Origin: UBA2108 sp963925495
GTDB lineage: Bacteria > Bacteroidota > Bacteroidia > Flavobacteriales_G > Salibacteraceae
DNA: 31,246 nucleotides
Direction: 5' to 3'
Assembly: GCA_963925495.1 (NCBI GenBank)
Contig: CAWUST010000042.1
Coordinates: forward strand, 1-31,246
Position numbers and translations under genes: made by a program. The notes below the pieces were generated by a model. The model made no database searches. It had not been told where the DNA came from and saw only the letters and a list, made by a program, of their open reading frames with translations. Of the stretch, positions 25,156-31,246 are shown piece after piece; positions within the stretch are counted from its first letter, which is position 1, and every line of letters starts with the position of its first letter.

Positions 25156-25743
25156 ATGAGTGTGGTAAAATTTGACGAAGCGGAAAAGCAAGAAATTAAA
25201 TCCAAAACATCAAAAAACATGATGTGGGTTGGCATAGCAACTATGGTTATGCTTTTTATGGGTTTTACAAGTGCCTATATAGTGCGTCAAGAAGAAGGTC
25301 AATGGTTGGTATTTGATTTACCAAACATTTTATTTGTTAGCACATTTATTATTTTAATGAGCAGTGTAAGTATGGTTTGGGCCACTCGTTCAGCAAAAAA
25401 AGACAATCAAAAAGGGGTGAAGAATGGTTTGCTCATTACACTAATCCTAGGTGTTTCGTTTGCCGTTTGTCAATATTTTGCTTGGGTAGAAATATACGAT
25501 TTAGGTGTATTTTGGGCTGGCGTTGAAAGCAATGCTGCTGGTTCCTATTTGTATTTAATTACGGGTCTTCATTTGGCTCATCTTTTTGCCGGAATTCTCA
25601 GTTTGATTTATACATTTGCTCGTTCACTGCAGGGCGCATATTCCAGTTCTAATTCTTTGGGACTTGAGGTTGCCGCATTGTATTGGCATTTTTTAGATGC
25701 ACTTTGGGTGTATCTGTTTTTATTTTTATACTACATAAGGTAA
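25156..25743 (+). CDS. Haem-copper oxidase subunit III, short form
   Basis: 195 aa with five predicted membrane segments, matching the short CyoC-like form of subunit III. Diagnostic parts are MGFTSAYIVRQ in the first segment, LITGLHLAHLFAGI in the fourth and ALYWHFLDALWVYLF at the end. Subunit III stabilises the catalytic subunit and its proton uptake in the inner membrane. It sits two bases after ctaB and is followed 16 bases later by a second, different subunit III, a common arrangement in Bacteroidota. Subunits I and II are not in the window. Whether the two forms coexist in one complex cannot be told from the sequence. Confidence 0.9.
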   Translation: MSVVKFDEAEKQEIKSKTSKNMMWVGIATMVMLFMGFTSAYIVRQEEGQWLVFDLPNILFVSTFIILMSSVSMVWATRSAKKDNQKGVKNGLLITLILGVSFAVCQYFAWVEIYDLGVFWAGVESNAAGSYLYLITGLHLAHLFAGILSLIYTFARSLQGAYSSSNSLGLEVAALYWHFLDALWVYLFLFLYYIR

Positions 25744-25759
25744 TTTTTAGCTTTACAAA

Positions 25760-26485
25760 ATGGCAGGAGAAGTAACAAAAGACTACGATCAGAAAACCCT
25801 ATGGGGTGGAGGACGATCACCTTTTAGCGTAAGTTATGGTAAAATGATGATGTGGTTTTTCCTCATCTCTGATGCATTAACTTTTGGGGCATTATTAGCT
25901 TCTTTAGGTTTTATGAAACATCAATACATTGATGTTTGGCCAATAAGTGAACAAGTGTTTACTCACTTTCCATTTACTCATGCTCATCTTCCTTTATTGT
26001 ATGTAGCAGTAATGACTTTTATTCTTATCGTAAGTTCGGTAACTATGGTTTTAGCGGTAGAGGCTGGGCATAGAATGGATAGAAAAAATGTTACGTTTTG
26101 GTTGTTTTGGACTGTAATTGGTGGTGCTATATTCTTGGGTTCTCAAGCATGGGAATGGTCAACGTTTATTGCAGGACCTGATGGAGACATCAGTACTTGG
26201 GCAGATAATGCAACCTTAACCCAAAATTTATATGGACGTGGATTTACTGCAGATAATCCAATCCTTGCTCCAGTTCAATATTCTCAATTTTTCTTTTTTG
26301 TAACTGGGTTTCACGGTACTCACGTGCTAAGTGGAGTAGTGATTAATATTATTATTTTATTAGGAGTTATAAATGGCAAATACGAAAAAGTGGGACACTA
26401 CGAAATGGTCGAGAAAGTTGGTCTTTACTGGCACTTTATTGATCTAGTTTGGGTGTTTGTATTTACATTCTATTATTTAGTATAA
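25760..26485 (+). CDS. Haem-copper oxidase subunit III, long form
   Basis: 241 aa, five membrane segments and an extended loop between the third and fourth. FLISDALTFGALL starts the first segment, SQAWEWSTFI precedes the extended loop, FFFVTGFHGTHVLSGVV and GLYWHFIDLVWVFVFTFYY form the conserved C-terminal pair. The loop (about residues 140-170, GPDGDISTWADNATL and on) is absent from the shorter copy upstream. It is the second subunit III of the operon and the closer match to typical cytochrome c oxidase subunit III. ATG start 16 bases after the preceding stop. Confidence 0.93.
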   Translation: MAGEVTKDYDQKTLWGGGRSPFSVSYGKMMMWFFLISDALTFGALLASLGFMKHQYIDVWPISEQVFTHFPFTHAHLPLLYVAVMTFILIVSSVTMVLAVEAGHRMDRKNVTFWLFWTVIGGAIFLGSQAWEWSTFIAGPDGDISTWADNATLTQNLYGRGFTADNPILAPVQYSQFFFFVTGFHGTHVLSGVVINIIILLGVINGKYEKVGHYEMVEKVGLYWHFIDLVWVFVFTFYYLV

Positions 26486-26503
26486 CAGTAAAATATTTCA
26501 AAG

Positions 26504-26866
26504 ATGTTAAGAGACGATATTATAGAATACTCTTTAGGAGTTACTCATAGTGAAGAAGCTGGAAAAAAAATTCGTAAGAAAATATATTTTGTAACCGCAC
26601 TTCTTTCAATTGTAACGGTTGTTGAAGTATTAATTGGGGTTTATTGGAAAACTCTTCTAGGTGTAGAAAGCTGGAATTTAGTAAAAGCGATTTTTATCGT
26701 ACTTACTATTGTAAAAGCAGGGTACATTGTTATGGTTTTTATGCATTTAGGTGATGAACGAAAAATGATGAAGTATTTCATTCTATTACCTTACTCAACT
26801 TTCATATTGTACCTACTATATTTACTTTTTACTGAAGCTACTTTTATTAGTGAAGTAGTTGTTTAA
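26504..26866 (+). CDS. Cytochrome oxidase subunit IV family protein
   Basis: 120 aa, three membrane segments (about 28-47, 58-79, 90-112). The VLTIVKAGYIVMVFMHLGDERK stretch, with LTIVKA and MVFMHL, is characteristic of the bacterial CyoD/CtaF subunit IV family. This small accessory subunit aids assembly or stability of the oxidase in the inner membrane. It lies between subunit III and the Sco-like gene, in the order normal for Bacteroidota oxidase clusters. Confidence 0.88.
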   Translation: MLRDDIIEYSLGVTHSEEAGKKIRKKIYFVTALLSIVTVVEVLIGVYWKTLLGVESWNLVKAIFIVLTIVKAGYIVMVFMHLGDERKMMKYFILLPYSTFILYLLYLLFTEATFISEVVV

Positions 26867-26879
26867 AGAGTAAGTTTTC

Positions 26880-27563
26880 ATGAATAAGACAAATAGAAAA
26901 AAAGCGGCTTTGCTCTTCGCATTGCTACTTTTTCCATCTATATTATACGTTGTTTTTTCTAGCGGTAAACACACCTTTCTTTATCGACCAATACTAGGGC
27001 CTAAAACGGTGAATGTTGATGGTGACACTTTGTATCATTCTGTCTCTCTTTTCTCTTTTACAAATTGCGCCCAAAACAAGATTTCAATGAAAGACTTGAA
27101 AGGGAAAATTATTGTGTTGGGGTTTTATAATAATTCGGATTCTTTGTCAAGTGCTAGAATTTATACTCAAATGATGACGCTTCACGAAAAATTTGAAACA
27201 ACAAAAGATTTTGTTCTTGTTTCTATTTCCGTAAATAATGACCCTATTTCCGTAAGTGGAGCTTGTAGAGTGGAGTCTCAATTTCCTATACAAAAAGGGC
27301 GCTGGCTTCTAGGAGTTTTAGATGACGATGTTTATGAGTTTGCTACTCAACAATTATTTCTTGAGTCAGAAGAGTCTAAAACTGAAAGTTCCCCTAGTTT
27401 TAATTATAAAAAATTGGTTCTTTTAGACAAGTTTAGAAGAATTAGATCATACAGTGATGCACTGCAATATGCTGAAACTAAAATTTTAGGAGACGACATA
27501 AAAGTGGTAATTGCCGAAGACTTTATTCCTAAAAAGAATAAAACTAAAAAAAAAGAAATTTAA
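26880..27563 (+). CDS. Sco1/SenC-like membrane-anchored protein lacking copper ligands
   Basis: 227 aa. An N-terminal membrane anchor (about 9-27) precedes a thioredoxin-like domain. The position is that of the Sco copper chaperone in such operons, and the frame around the active site aligns: KGKIIVLGFY leads into NNSDSLSSAR, where Sco proteins have a CxxxC. Both cysteines are serine here (Ser86, Ser90). The third copper ligand, a histidine eight residues before the Asp of the LVD motif, is Asn175 in FNYKKLVLLDK. Thus none of the three copper-binding residues remains. Two other cysteines (63 and 129) are at non-family positions. The frame is intact and the C-terminus is Lys-rich. Copper delivery to CuA as in normal Sco is unlikely; a structural, assembly or other redox-independent role is inferred. 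Confidence 0.75.
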   Translation: MNKTNRKKAALLFALLLFPSILYVVFSSGKHTFLYRPILGPKTVNVDGDTLYHSVSLFSFTNCAQNKISMKDLKGKIIVLGFYNNSDSLSSARIYTQMMTLHEKFETTKDFVLVSISVNNDPISVSGACRVESQFPIQKGRWLLGVLDDDVYEFATQQLFLESEESKTESSPSFNYKKLVLLDKFRRIRSYSDALQYAETKILGDDIKVVIAEDFIPKKNKTKKKEI

Positions 27564-27619
27564 ATTGAGTAGGTATCTTTTTCATTGAGATTTTCTGAAA
27601 AGTACAAAACATAATTAGC

Positions 27620-28141
27620 ATGAAAGAAAACAAAAAAATAATCTACGCCATATATATATTTTCGGTCGTGGTTTTTCTCTTGGTTGTTTTACTGCATAGT
27701 ATTCCAAAACCGGATTTGAGGCCTGCGTTCACATTTTTTCAACCACTATTTCATGCCTTCATTAACGGAACTGCCTTTGTTTTATTAATTTCTTCACTTA
27801 TTGCGATAAAACAAAAAAACATAGTACTTCACAAAAGATTAAACACCACGGCAATGTTTACATCCTTGGTCTTTTTACTCAGTTATGTTGTCTACCATTA
27901 TTTTAGCCCAGAAACTCAGTACGAAGGAGATTATAAAGTCGTTTATCTTTTTATCCTAACAAGTCATATTATACTTGCTGTTGCTTCCTTACCTTTTATA
28001 CTTATAGCTTTTTATCGTGGTTATATCGGGGATGTAGACAAACACAGGAAAATGGCCAAAAAAGTATATCCTGTTTGGTTATATGTGGCGCTAACGGGAG
28101 TTTTAGTTTATGTATTTTTGTCTCCTTATTATGCGCACTAA
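27620..28141 (+). CDS. DUF420 (CtaM-like) membrane protein, oxidase biogenesis
   Basis: 173 aa with five membrane segments. Conserved histidines are at HAFINGTAF, HKRLNTTAM, YHYFSPETQY, TSHIILA and KHRKMAKKVYPVWLYVALTG, the pattern of the DUF420 family. The Staphylococcus member CtaM is needed for the function of the aa3-type terminal oxidase, so a role in maturation of the oxidase encoded alongside is likely. ATG start 56 bases after the Sco-like gene, the largest gap in the operon. Its last 11 bases overlap the next small gene. Confidence 0.85.
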   Translation: MKENKKIIYAIYIFSVVVFLLVVLLHSIPKPDLRPAFTFFQPLFHAFINGTAFVLLISSLIAIKQKNIVLHKRLNTTAMFTSLVFLLSYVVYHYFSPETQYEGDYKVVYLFILTSHIILAVASLPFILIAFYRGYIGDVDKHRKMAKKVYPVWLYVALTGVLVYVFLSPYYAH

Positions 28142-28352
28142 AATATTTCTTCTAATTTTTATAATAGCCTTAGTTCCAGATTTAATCTTCGGCCAATGTT
28201 CTATGTGTAAATTGATGGCTGAATCTAGTTACGAAAGCGGTTCGGAAATAGGACGTGGACTCAATGATGGAATTACATATATAATGGGAATGCCATATGT
28301 TATTTTGGCAGTTGGGGCTTACCTTTTTTTTAGAAAAAAAACAGGAAAGTAA
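28131..28352 (+). CDS. Small signal-peptide and CxxC membrane protein ending the oxidase cluster
   Basis: 73 aa from ATG at 28131; an in-frame ATG at 28110 would put charged residues before a hydrophobic run and is less likely. Residues 1-22 look like a signal peptide (IALVPDLIFGQ), directly followed by CSMC (Cys23, Cys26). A conserved-looking stretch GRGLNDGITYIMGMPYVI continues into a C-terminal membrane helix (about 50-66) and the basic tail RKKTGK. It overlaps DUF420 by 11 bases, so it is co-expressed. No function is known to me; the CxxC facing the periplasm and the location suggest a role in metal or haem handling for the oxidase. Confidence 0.75.
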   Translation: MRTKIFLLIFIIALVPDLIFGQCSMCKLMAESSYESGSEIGRGLNDGITYIMGMPYVILAVGAYLFFRKKTGK

Positions 28353-28368
28353 TTACTCCCTTTGGGTT

Positions 28369-28680
28369 ATGAAAACTGACACAATCCATAAAACAAAAAC
28401 CTTCTTTTTATCGATTTTGATTTTTAGCATGAATTCTATGACTCAAAAGATCAAAGAATTTGCTCCAGCTGGCGCCGAATTGACTTACGATGGGCATGAT
28501 GGATAGAATGCTGCAAGTATTTATGAAAAAGTAATTTCAGGATCCAAATCCAATGATTCTACTTTTAAAATTAAAAATGGAAAAAGAATAAACACGAGCG
28601 TTTTGCCAAATGGAATATACACTGTAAAATTAAGTAGTACGACGCAACCAATTTCCCTTAAGCTGCAAATAATTCACTAA
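28369..28680 (+). pseudogene. Small secreted protein with T9SS type-A-like C-terminal domain, interrupted by TAG
   Basis: An ATG at 28369 opens a frame of 45 codons starting with a Lys-rich signal-peptide-like segment (FFLSILIFSMNSMTQ) and reaching TAG at 28504-28506. The same frame continues for 57 codons to TAA at 28678-28680. The continued part reads like the end of a type IX sorting domain: STFKIKNGKRINTSVLPNGI then YTVKL and SLKLQIIH, i.e. the usual lPxGiYxvkl followed by a hydrophobic final strand. Without the stop it would be a 103-residue protein made almost only of a signal peptide plus a sorting domain, either a tiny secreted protein or the remnant of a larger one. No other good start lies after the TAG. 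It sits between the oxidase cluster and the SAM riboswitch. Confidence 0.6.
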
Positions 28681-28684
28681 AACT

Positions 28685-28718
28685 TTTTGCTTTAGCCTAA
28701 ATAAATCACTAATTTTGC
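28685..28718 (+). promoter_or_regulatory. Strong promoter of the SAM-riboswitch/metH operon
   Basis: TTTTG (28685-28689), 20 bases, then TAATTTTGC (28710-28718). Both boxes match the Bacteroidota consensus TTTG and TAnnTTTGY at the ideal spacing. The expected start of transcription (about 28722-28724) coincides with the first base of the aptamer P1 helix. This is the best promoter in the window. Confidence 0.8.
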
Positions 28719-28722
28719 CATG

Positions 28723-28821
28723 CTTATAAAGAAAGGTGGAGGGATCGAGCCCAACGAAACCTTGGCAACCTGTCCAATTTTGACAAGGTGCCAATACTTG
28801 GTCTGCAATGGCAATTATAAG
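28723..28821 (+). ncRNA. SAM-I (S-box) riboswitch aptamer
   Basis: P1 is CTTATAA (28723-28729) with TTATAAG (28815-28821). Between them are the S-box core GAAAGGTGGAGGGA (28731 onward), AACGAAACCTTGGCAACC, a P3 hairpin CCTGTC/GACAAGG with an A bulge, GGTGCCAA, and the P4 region with GGTCTGCAATGGCAA. Binding S-adenosylmethionine shuts off downstream expression in this class, so the metH genes should be repressed when SAM is abundant. An intrinsic terminator follows 31 bases later. Confidence 0.95.
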
Positions 28822-28852
28822 TTTGAGTCTTTAAATAAAGATATTGAACTTC

Positions 28853-28882
28853 ACCTTGCTGCTTTCCAGTAAGGTTTTTTTT
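28853..28882 (+). terminator. Riboswitch-controlled terminator before metH
   Basis: ACCTTGCTG (28853-28861) pairs with CAGTAAGGT (28867-28875) around the loop CTTTC, nine pairs including one G-U, followed by eight T. The 5' arm CACCTTG (28852-28858) is also fully complementary to CAAGGTG in the aptamer (28784-28790), so the two structures compete. Confidence 0.92.
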
Positions 28883-28913
28883 GTTCGGTTTTTTGCTTTT
28901 GAATTTTATTGAA

Positions 28914-29924
28914 ATGGAAAAACAAAACATATGCGAGGCTATTAAAGAACGAATTTTAGTTCTGGATGGCGCTATGGGTACCATGATTCAGCGTCATAAA
29001 TTGGAAGAGGAAGATTTTCGAGGCGAACAGTTTAAAAACCATCATTCGTCCTTAAAAGGAAACAACGATTTGCTTTCCATAACACGTCCTGATATTATTA
29101 AAGAAATTCACGCAGAGTATTTTGCGGCTGGCGCGGATATAGCAGAAACAAATACCTTCAGTTCTACTGCTATAGCTCAGGCAGATTATCATTTAGAAGA
29201 TGCGGTTTATGAACTCAACTATCAGTCGGCTAAGATTGCAAAAGAAGTGGCCGATGAATTCACCAAAAATGAACCGAACAAACCAAGATATGTTACCGGC
29301 TCTATGGGCCCTACAAATAGAACGGCCTCTCTTTCTCCAGATGTAAACGATCCGGGATATAGGGCAGTGACTTTTGAAGAATTAGTTGATGCCTATACGG
29401 AGCAAATTAGAGGATTAGTAGATGGTGGAGTGGATATGCTTTTGGTAGAAACTGTATTTGACACGCTAAATGCCAAAGCTGCTTTATTTGCAATTGAACA
29501 ATATAATATGAATAACGAAGTCAATATTCCAACCATGATTTCGGGAACTATTACTGATGCCAGCGGAAGAACATTGTCTGGGCAAACTACAGAAGCATTT
29601 CTAATATCTGTTGAACACATTGACTTACTAAGTATTGGATTAAATTGTGCTTTAGGAGCCAAACAATTAAGACCTTATTTGCAAATTTTGGCTAAACAGG
29701 CTCCGTTTTTCGTTTCAGCGCATCCAAATGCAGGTCTCCCTAATCAGTTTGGTGAATACGAAGAATCGCCAGAAGACATGGCTAGCCAAATTCAAGATTT
29801 TTTAGATGAAGGATTAATAAACATAATAGGAGGTTGTTGTGGAACTACTCCTGAACACATTAAAGCAATTGCTGAAAAAGCAGCACAATACACTCCACGA
29901 AAATTAGATTTAATAGAAGCATAA
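28914..29924 (+). CDS. metH: Methionine synthase, homocysteine-binding half (split MetH, part 1)
   Basis: 336 aa from ATG at 28914; an upstream TTG at 28881 lies in the terminator T run and is rejected. It equals the first domain of B12-dependent methionine synthase, a barrel that holds homocysteine on zinc. Zinc ligands are Cys245 in GLNCALG and Cys308/Cys309 in GGCCGTTPEHI. The N-terminal LVLDGAMGTMIQ and ADIAETNTFSS are diagnostic. Splitting of MetH into this part and a folate/cobalamin part occurs in Bacteroidota. Expression is governed by the SAM-I riboswitch upstream. Its stop codon shares one base with the start of the QueF-like gene, implying translational coupling. Confidence 0.95.
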   Translation: MEKQNICEAIKERILVLDGAMGTMIQRHKLEEEDFRGEQFKNHHSSLKGNNDLLSITRPDIIKEIHAEYFAAGADIAETNTFSSTAIAQADYHLEDAVYELNYQSAKIAKEVADEFTKNEPNKPRYVTGSMGPTNRTASLSPDVNDPGYRAVTFEELVDAYTEQIRGLVDGGVDMLLVETVFDTLNAKAALFAIEQYNMNNEVNIPTMISGTITDASGRTLSGQTTEAFLISVEHIDLLSIGLNCALGAKQLRPYLQILAKQAPFFVSAHPNAGLPNQFGEYEESPEDMASQIQDFLDEGLINIIGGCCGTTPEHIKAIAEKAAQYTPRKLDLIEA

Positions 29925-30358
29925 TGGGAAAACTATACAAAGACATAGACAAATCTATTTTAGAAGCTATTCCGAACCCCTCAAAAGAGGCTTATGAAAT
30001 AAAGGTAAAAATTCCTGAATTTACTTTTTTAGGAGTGAGGGAGCAACCTGATTTTGCAACGGTTTATCTAACTATGTACCCGAGTGATAAAATAATTGAA
30101 TTGAGATCTCTCAAATTGTATTCTTTTCATTTAAGAGATATAGTAGTTTCTTATGAAAGGCTCATAAACATTATGTACGATCATTTAATAGAAGTGTACG
30201 ACCCACAACGTTTAAGAATTTCTATGGTATGTAATCCACGTGGTGGTATTTCGGCCAAACTTGCTATAGATAGCGATTGGGCCGTTCGAGGAGGAAAGGA
30301 AAACTTTAAAGACTGGGCTGGGAATAGCAATTTAGATGATTGGAGTGTATTGATGTAA
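29924..30358 (+). CDS. QueF-like T-fold protein without the catalytic cysteine
   Basis: 144 aa. It clearly belongs to the unimodular QueF (preQ0 reductase) family: PEFTFLG (31-37), QPDFATVYL (41-49), IELRSLKLY (58-66) corresponding to the QueF motif, a helix YERLINIMYDHLIEVYDP, and CNPRGGIS (103-110). In B. subtilis QueF the nucleophile is the Cys of FTSLCPKTGQPDFA; here the aligned residue is Gly37 and the loop is one residue shorter. The QueF-motif lysine is Arg61 and the catalytic His of the FHE triad is Tyr77, while the neighbouring Glu78 that anchors the base is kept, as is Asp43. Reduction of preQ0 through a thioimide is therefore not expected. Related T-fold enzymes bind pterins or purines, and the gene lies between the homocysteine and folate/B12 halves of MetH, so pterin or folate binding is an inference worth testing. 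Confidence 0.85.
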   Translation: MGKLYKDIDKSILEAIPNPSKEAYEIKVKIPEFTFLGVREQPDFATVYLTMYPSDKIIELRSLKLYSFHLRDIVVSYERLINIMYDHLIEVYDPQRLRISMVCNPRGGISAKLAIDSDWAVRGGKENFKDWAGNSNLDDWSVLM

Positions 30359-30404
30359 CATCAATCCAAAACGAAAACTTCTCATTAAATCACTAAAGAA
30401 TAGC

Positions 30405-31246
30405 ATGAAACACCTAAAATTAAGCGGTTTAGAGCCTTTGATAATAACTCCTGAATCTAACTTCATAAACATTGGAGAAAGGACTAATGTAACCGGCTCT
30501 CGTAAATTTCTACGATTAATAAAAGAAGAAAAATACGAAGAAGCTTTAAGTGTTGCTAGGCATCAGGTTGAAGGTGGCGCTCAAATTATTGATGTAAATA
30601 TGGATGAAGGAATGTTGGATGGTGAAAGCGCCATGACCACATTCATAAATTTAATTGCATCAGAACCAGATATTTCTAGAGTTCCTTTAATGATTGATTC
30701 ATCAAAATGGGGAGTTATTGAAGCTGGCTTAAGATGCGCACAAGGAAAATGCGTTGTAAATTCTATTAGCTTAAAAGAGGGAGAAAAAAAATTCATAGAA
30801 CAGGCTATTAAATTGAAAATGTATGGTGCTGCTGTTGTTGTGATGGCTTTTAATGAGAAAGGACAGGCAGATACTTATGAAAAGAGAATTTCGATTTGTG
30901 AAAGATCTTATCGAATTTTGGTCGATTTGGTTAAATTCCCCCCACAAGATATAATTTTTGATCCCAATATTTTCCCAGTTGCCACAGGCATTGATGAACA
31001 TAGAAATTATGCTCTCGATTTTTTTAAAGCAACCAAATGGATTAAAGAAAATTTACCGTTGGCTAAAGTAAGTGGTGGAGTTAGCAATGTTTCGTTTTCA
31101 TTTAGAGGAAACGATACCGTGAGAGAAGCAATGCATTCTGCGTTTTTATACCACGCTATTAAAAATGGTATGGACATGGGAATTGTGAACCCAGCTTTAT
31201 TAGAGGTTTACGATGAAATAGATAAAGATTTATTAAAGCGAGTAGA
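30405..31246 (+). CDS. metH: Methionine synthase, folate/cobalamin half (split MetH, part 2; cut by window end)
   Basis: The first 280 residues are visible; the gene continues past the window. ATG at 30405, 46 bases after the QueF-like stop. It starts in the folate-binding barrel of MetH: FINIGERTNVTGSRKF (about 20-35), GAQIIDVNMDEGM (about 58-70), PLMIDSSKWGVIEAGL, CVVNSISLKEGE, GAAVVVMAFNEKGQA and KVSGGVSNVSFSFRG. The complete family protein would continue into cobalamin-binding and activation domains. It transfers the methyl group from methyltetrahydrofolate via B12 to the homocysteine held by part 1. A possible MTHFR gene further on cannot be seen. Confidence 0.95.
   Translation, partial: MKHLKLSGLEPLIITPESNFINIGERTNVTGSRKFLRLIKEEKYEEALSVARHQVEGGAQIIDVNMDEGMLDGESAMTTFINLIASEPDISRVPLMIDSSKWGVIEAGLRCAQGKCVVNSISLKEGEKKFIEQAIKLKMYGAAVVVMAFNEKGQADTYEKRISICERSYRILVDLVKFPPQDIIFDPNIFPVATGIDEHRNYALDFFKATKWIKENLPLAKVSGGVSNVSFSFRGNDTVREAMHSAFLYHAIKNGMDMGIVNPALLEVYDEIDKDLLKRV

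Noticed and set aside
28881..28913. Upstream TTG extension of the first metH gene
   Set aside because: It begins in the T run of the terminator and adds a hydrophobic stretch foreign to MetH.
1..31246. Mobile elements, CRISPR arrays, toxin-antitoxin or defence genes
   Set aside because: Looked for transposase or integrase motifs, regularly spaced repeats and small paired ORFs on both strands; none found.

Overview
The window comes from a low-GC member of the Bacteroidota, most likely order Flavobacteriales. Supporting signs are a complete type IX secretion/gliding translocon gene (sprA), a methionine synthase split into two genes, a Bacteroidota-style cytochrome oxidase cluster, almost no Shine-Dalgarno sequences, frequent TTG/GTG starts, and promoters of the Bacteroidota form TAnnTTTG. 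Family or genus cannot be fixed from the sequence alone. Only chromosomal metabolic and envelope genes are seen. There is no insertion sequence, phage gene, CRISPR array, rRNA or tRNA.

Layout. (1) 43-1315, minus strand: an exported TlpA-like thiol-disulfide protein and a Sir2/CobB deacylase. (2) 1503-12311, plus strand: malic enzyme with a phosphotransacetylase domain, ruvA, the 7.4-kb sprA gene and gcvH. (3) 12443-14275: three tandem TonB-like paralogs. The first is intact, the second is broken by an in-frame TAA, and the third has lost its linker and half of the TonB domain. (4) 14441-17703: deoxyribose-phosphate aldolase, a complete aldehyde dehydrogenase, and a second ALDH-like protein that ends before the catalytic cysteine; this is probably deoxyribose breakdown with a split ALDH16-like enzyme. 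(5) 17804-24066: gmd and fcl (GDP-fucose synthesis), a WecA-like lipid-carrier sugar transferase and two related Wzi-like outer-membrane proteins, tightly packed; a surface polysaccharide operon. (6) 24263-28352: haem O synthase, two oxidase subunits III, subunit IV, a Sco-like protein that has lost all three copper ligands, a DUF420/CtaM-like protein and a small CxxC membrane protein. (7) 28369-28680: remnant of a tiny secreted protein ending in a T9SS type-A-like sorting domain, interrupted by TAG. (8) 28685-31246: promoter, SAM-I riboswitch and terminator controlling the homocysteine-methyltransferase half of MetH, a QueF-like T-fold protein without the catalytic cysteine, and the folate/B12 half of MetH, which runs off the window.

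The most promising novelty is the QueF-like protein translationally coupled to the first MetH gene under a SAM riboswitch. Its nucleophilic Cys is Gly and its catalytic His is Tyr, but the ligand-anchoring Glu and the PDFA motif remain. This suggests a repurposed pterin- or purine-binding protein serving methionine synthesis rather than queuosine synthesis. The Sco-like protein without copper ligands and the split ALDH pair are further cases of a catalytic or metal-binding fold kept, in an apparently intact gene, without its active residues.
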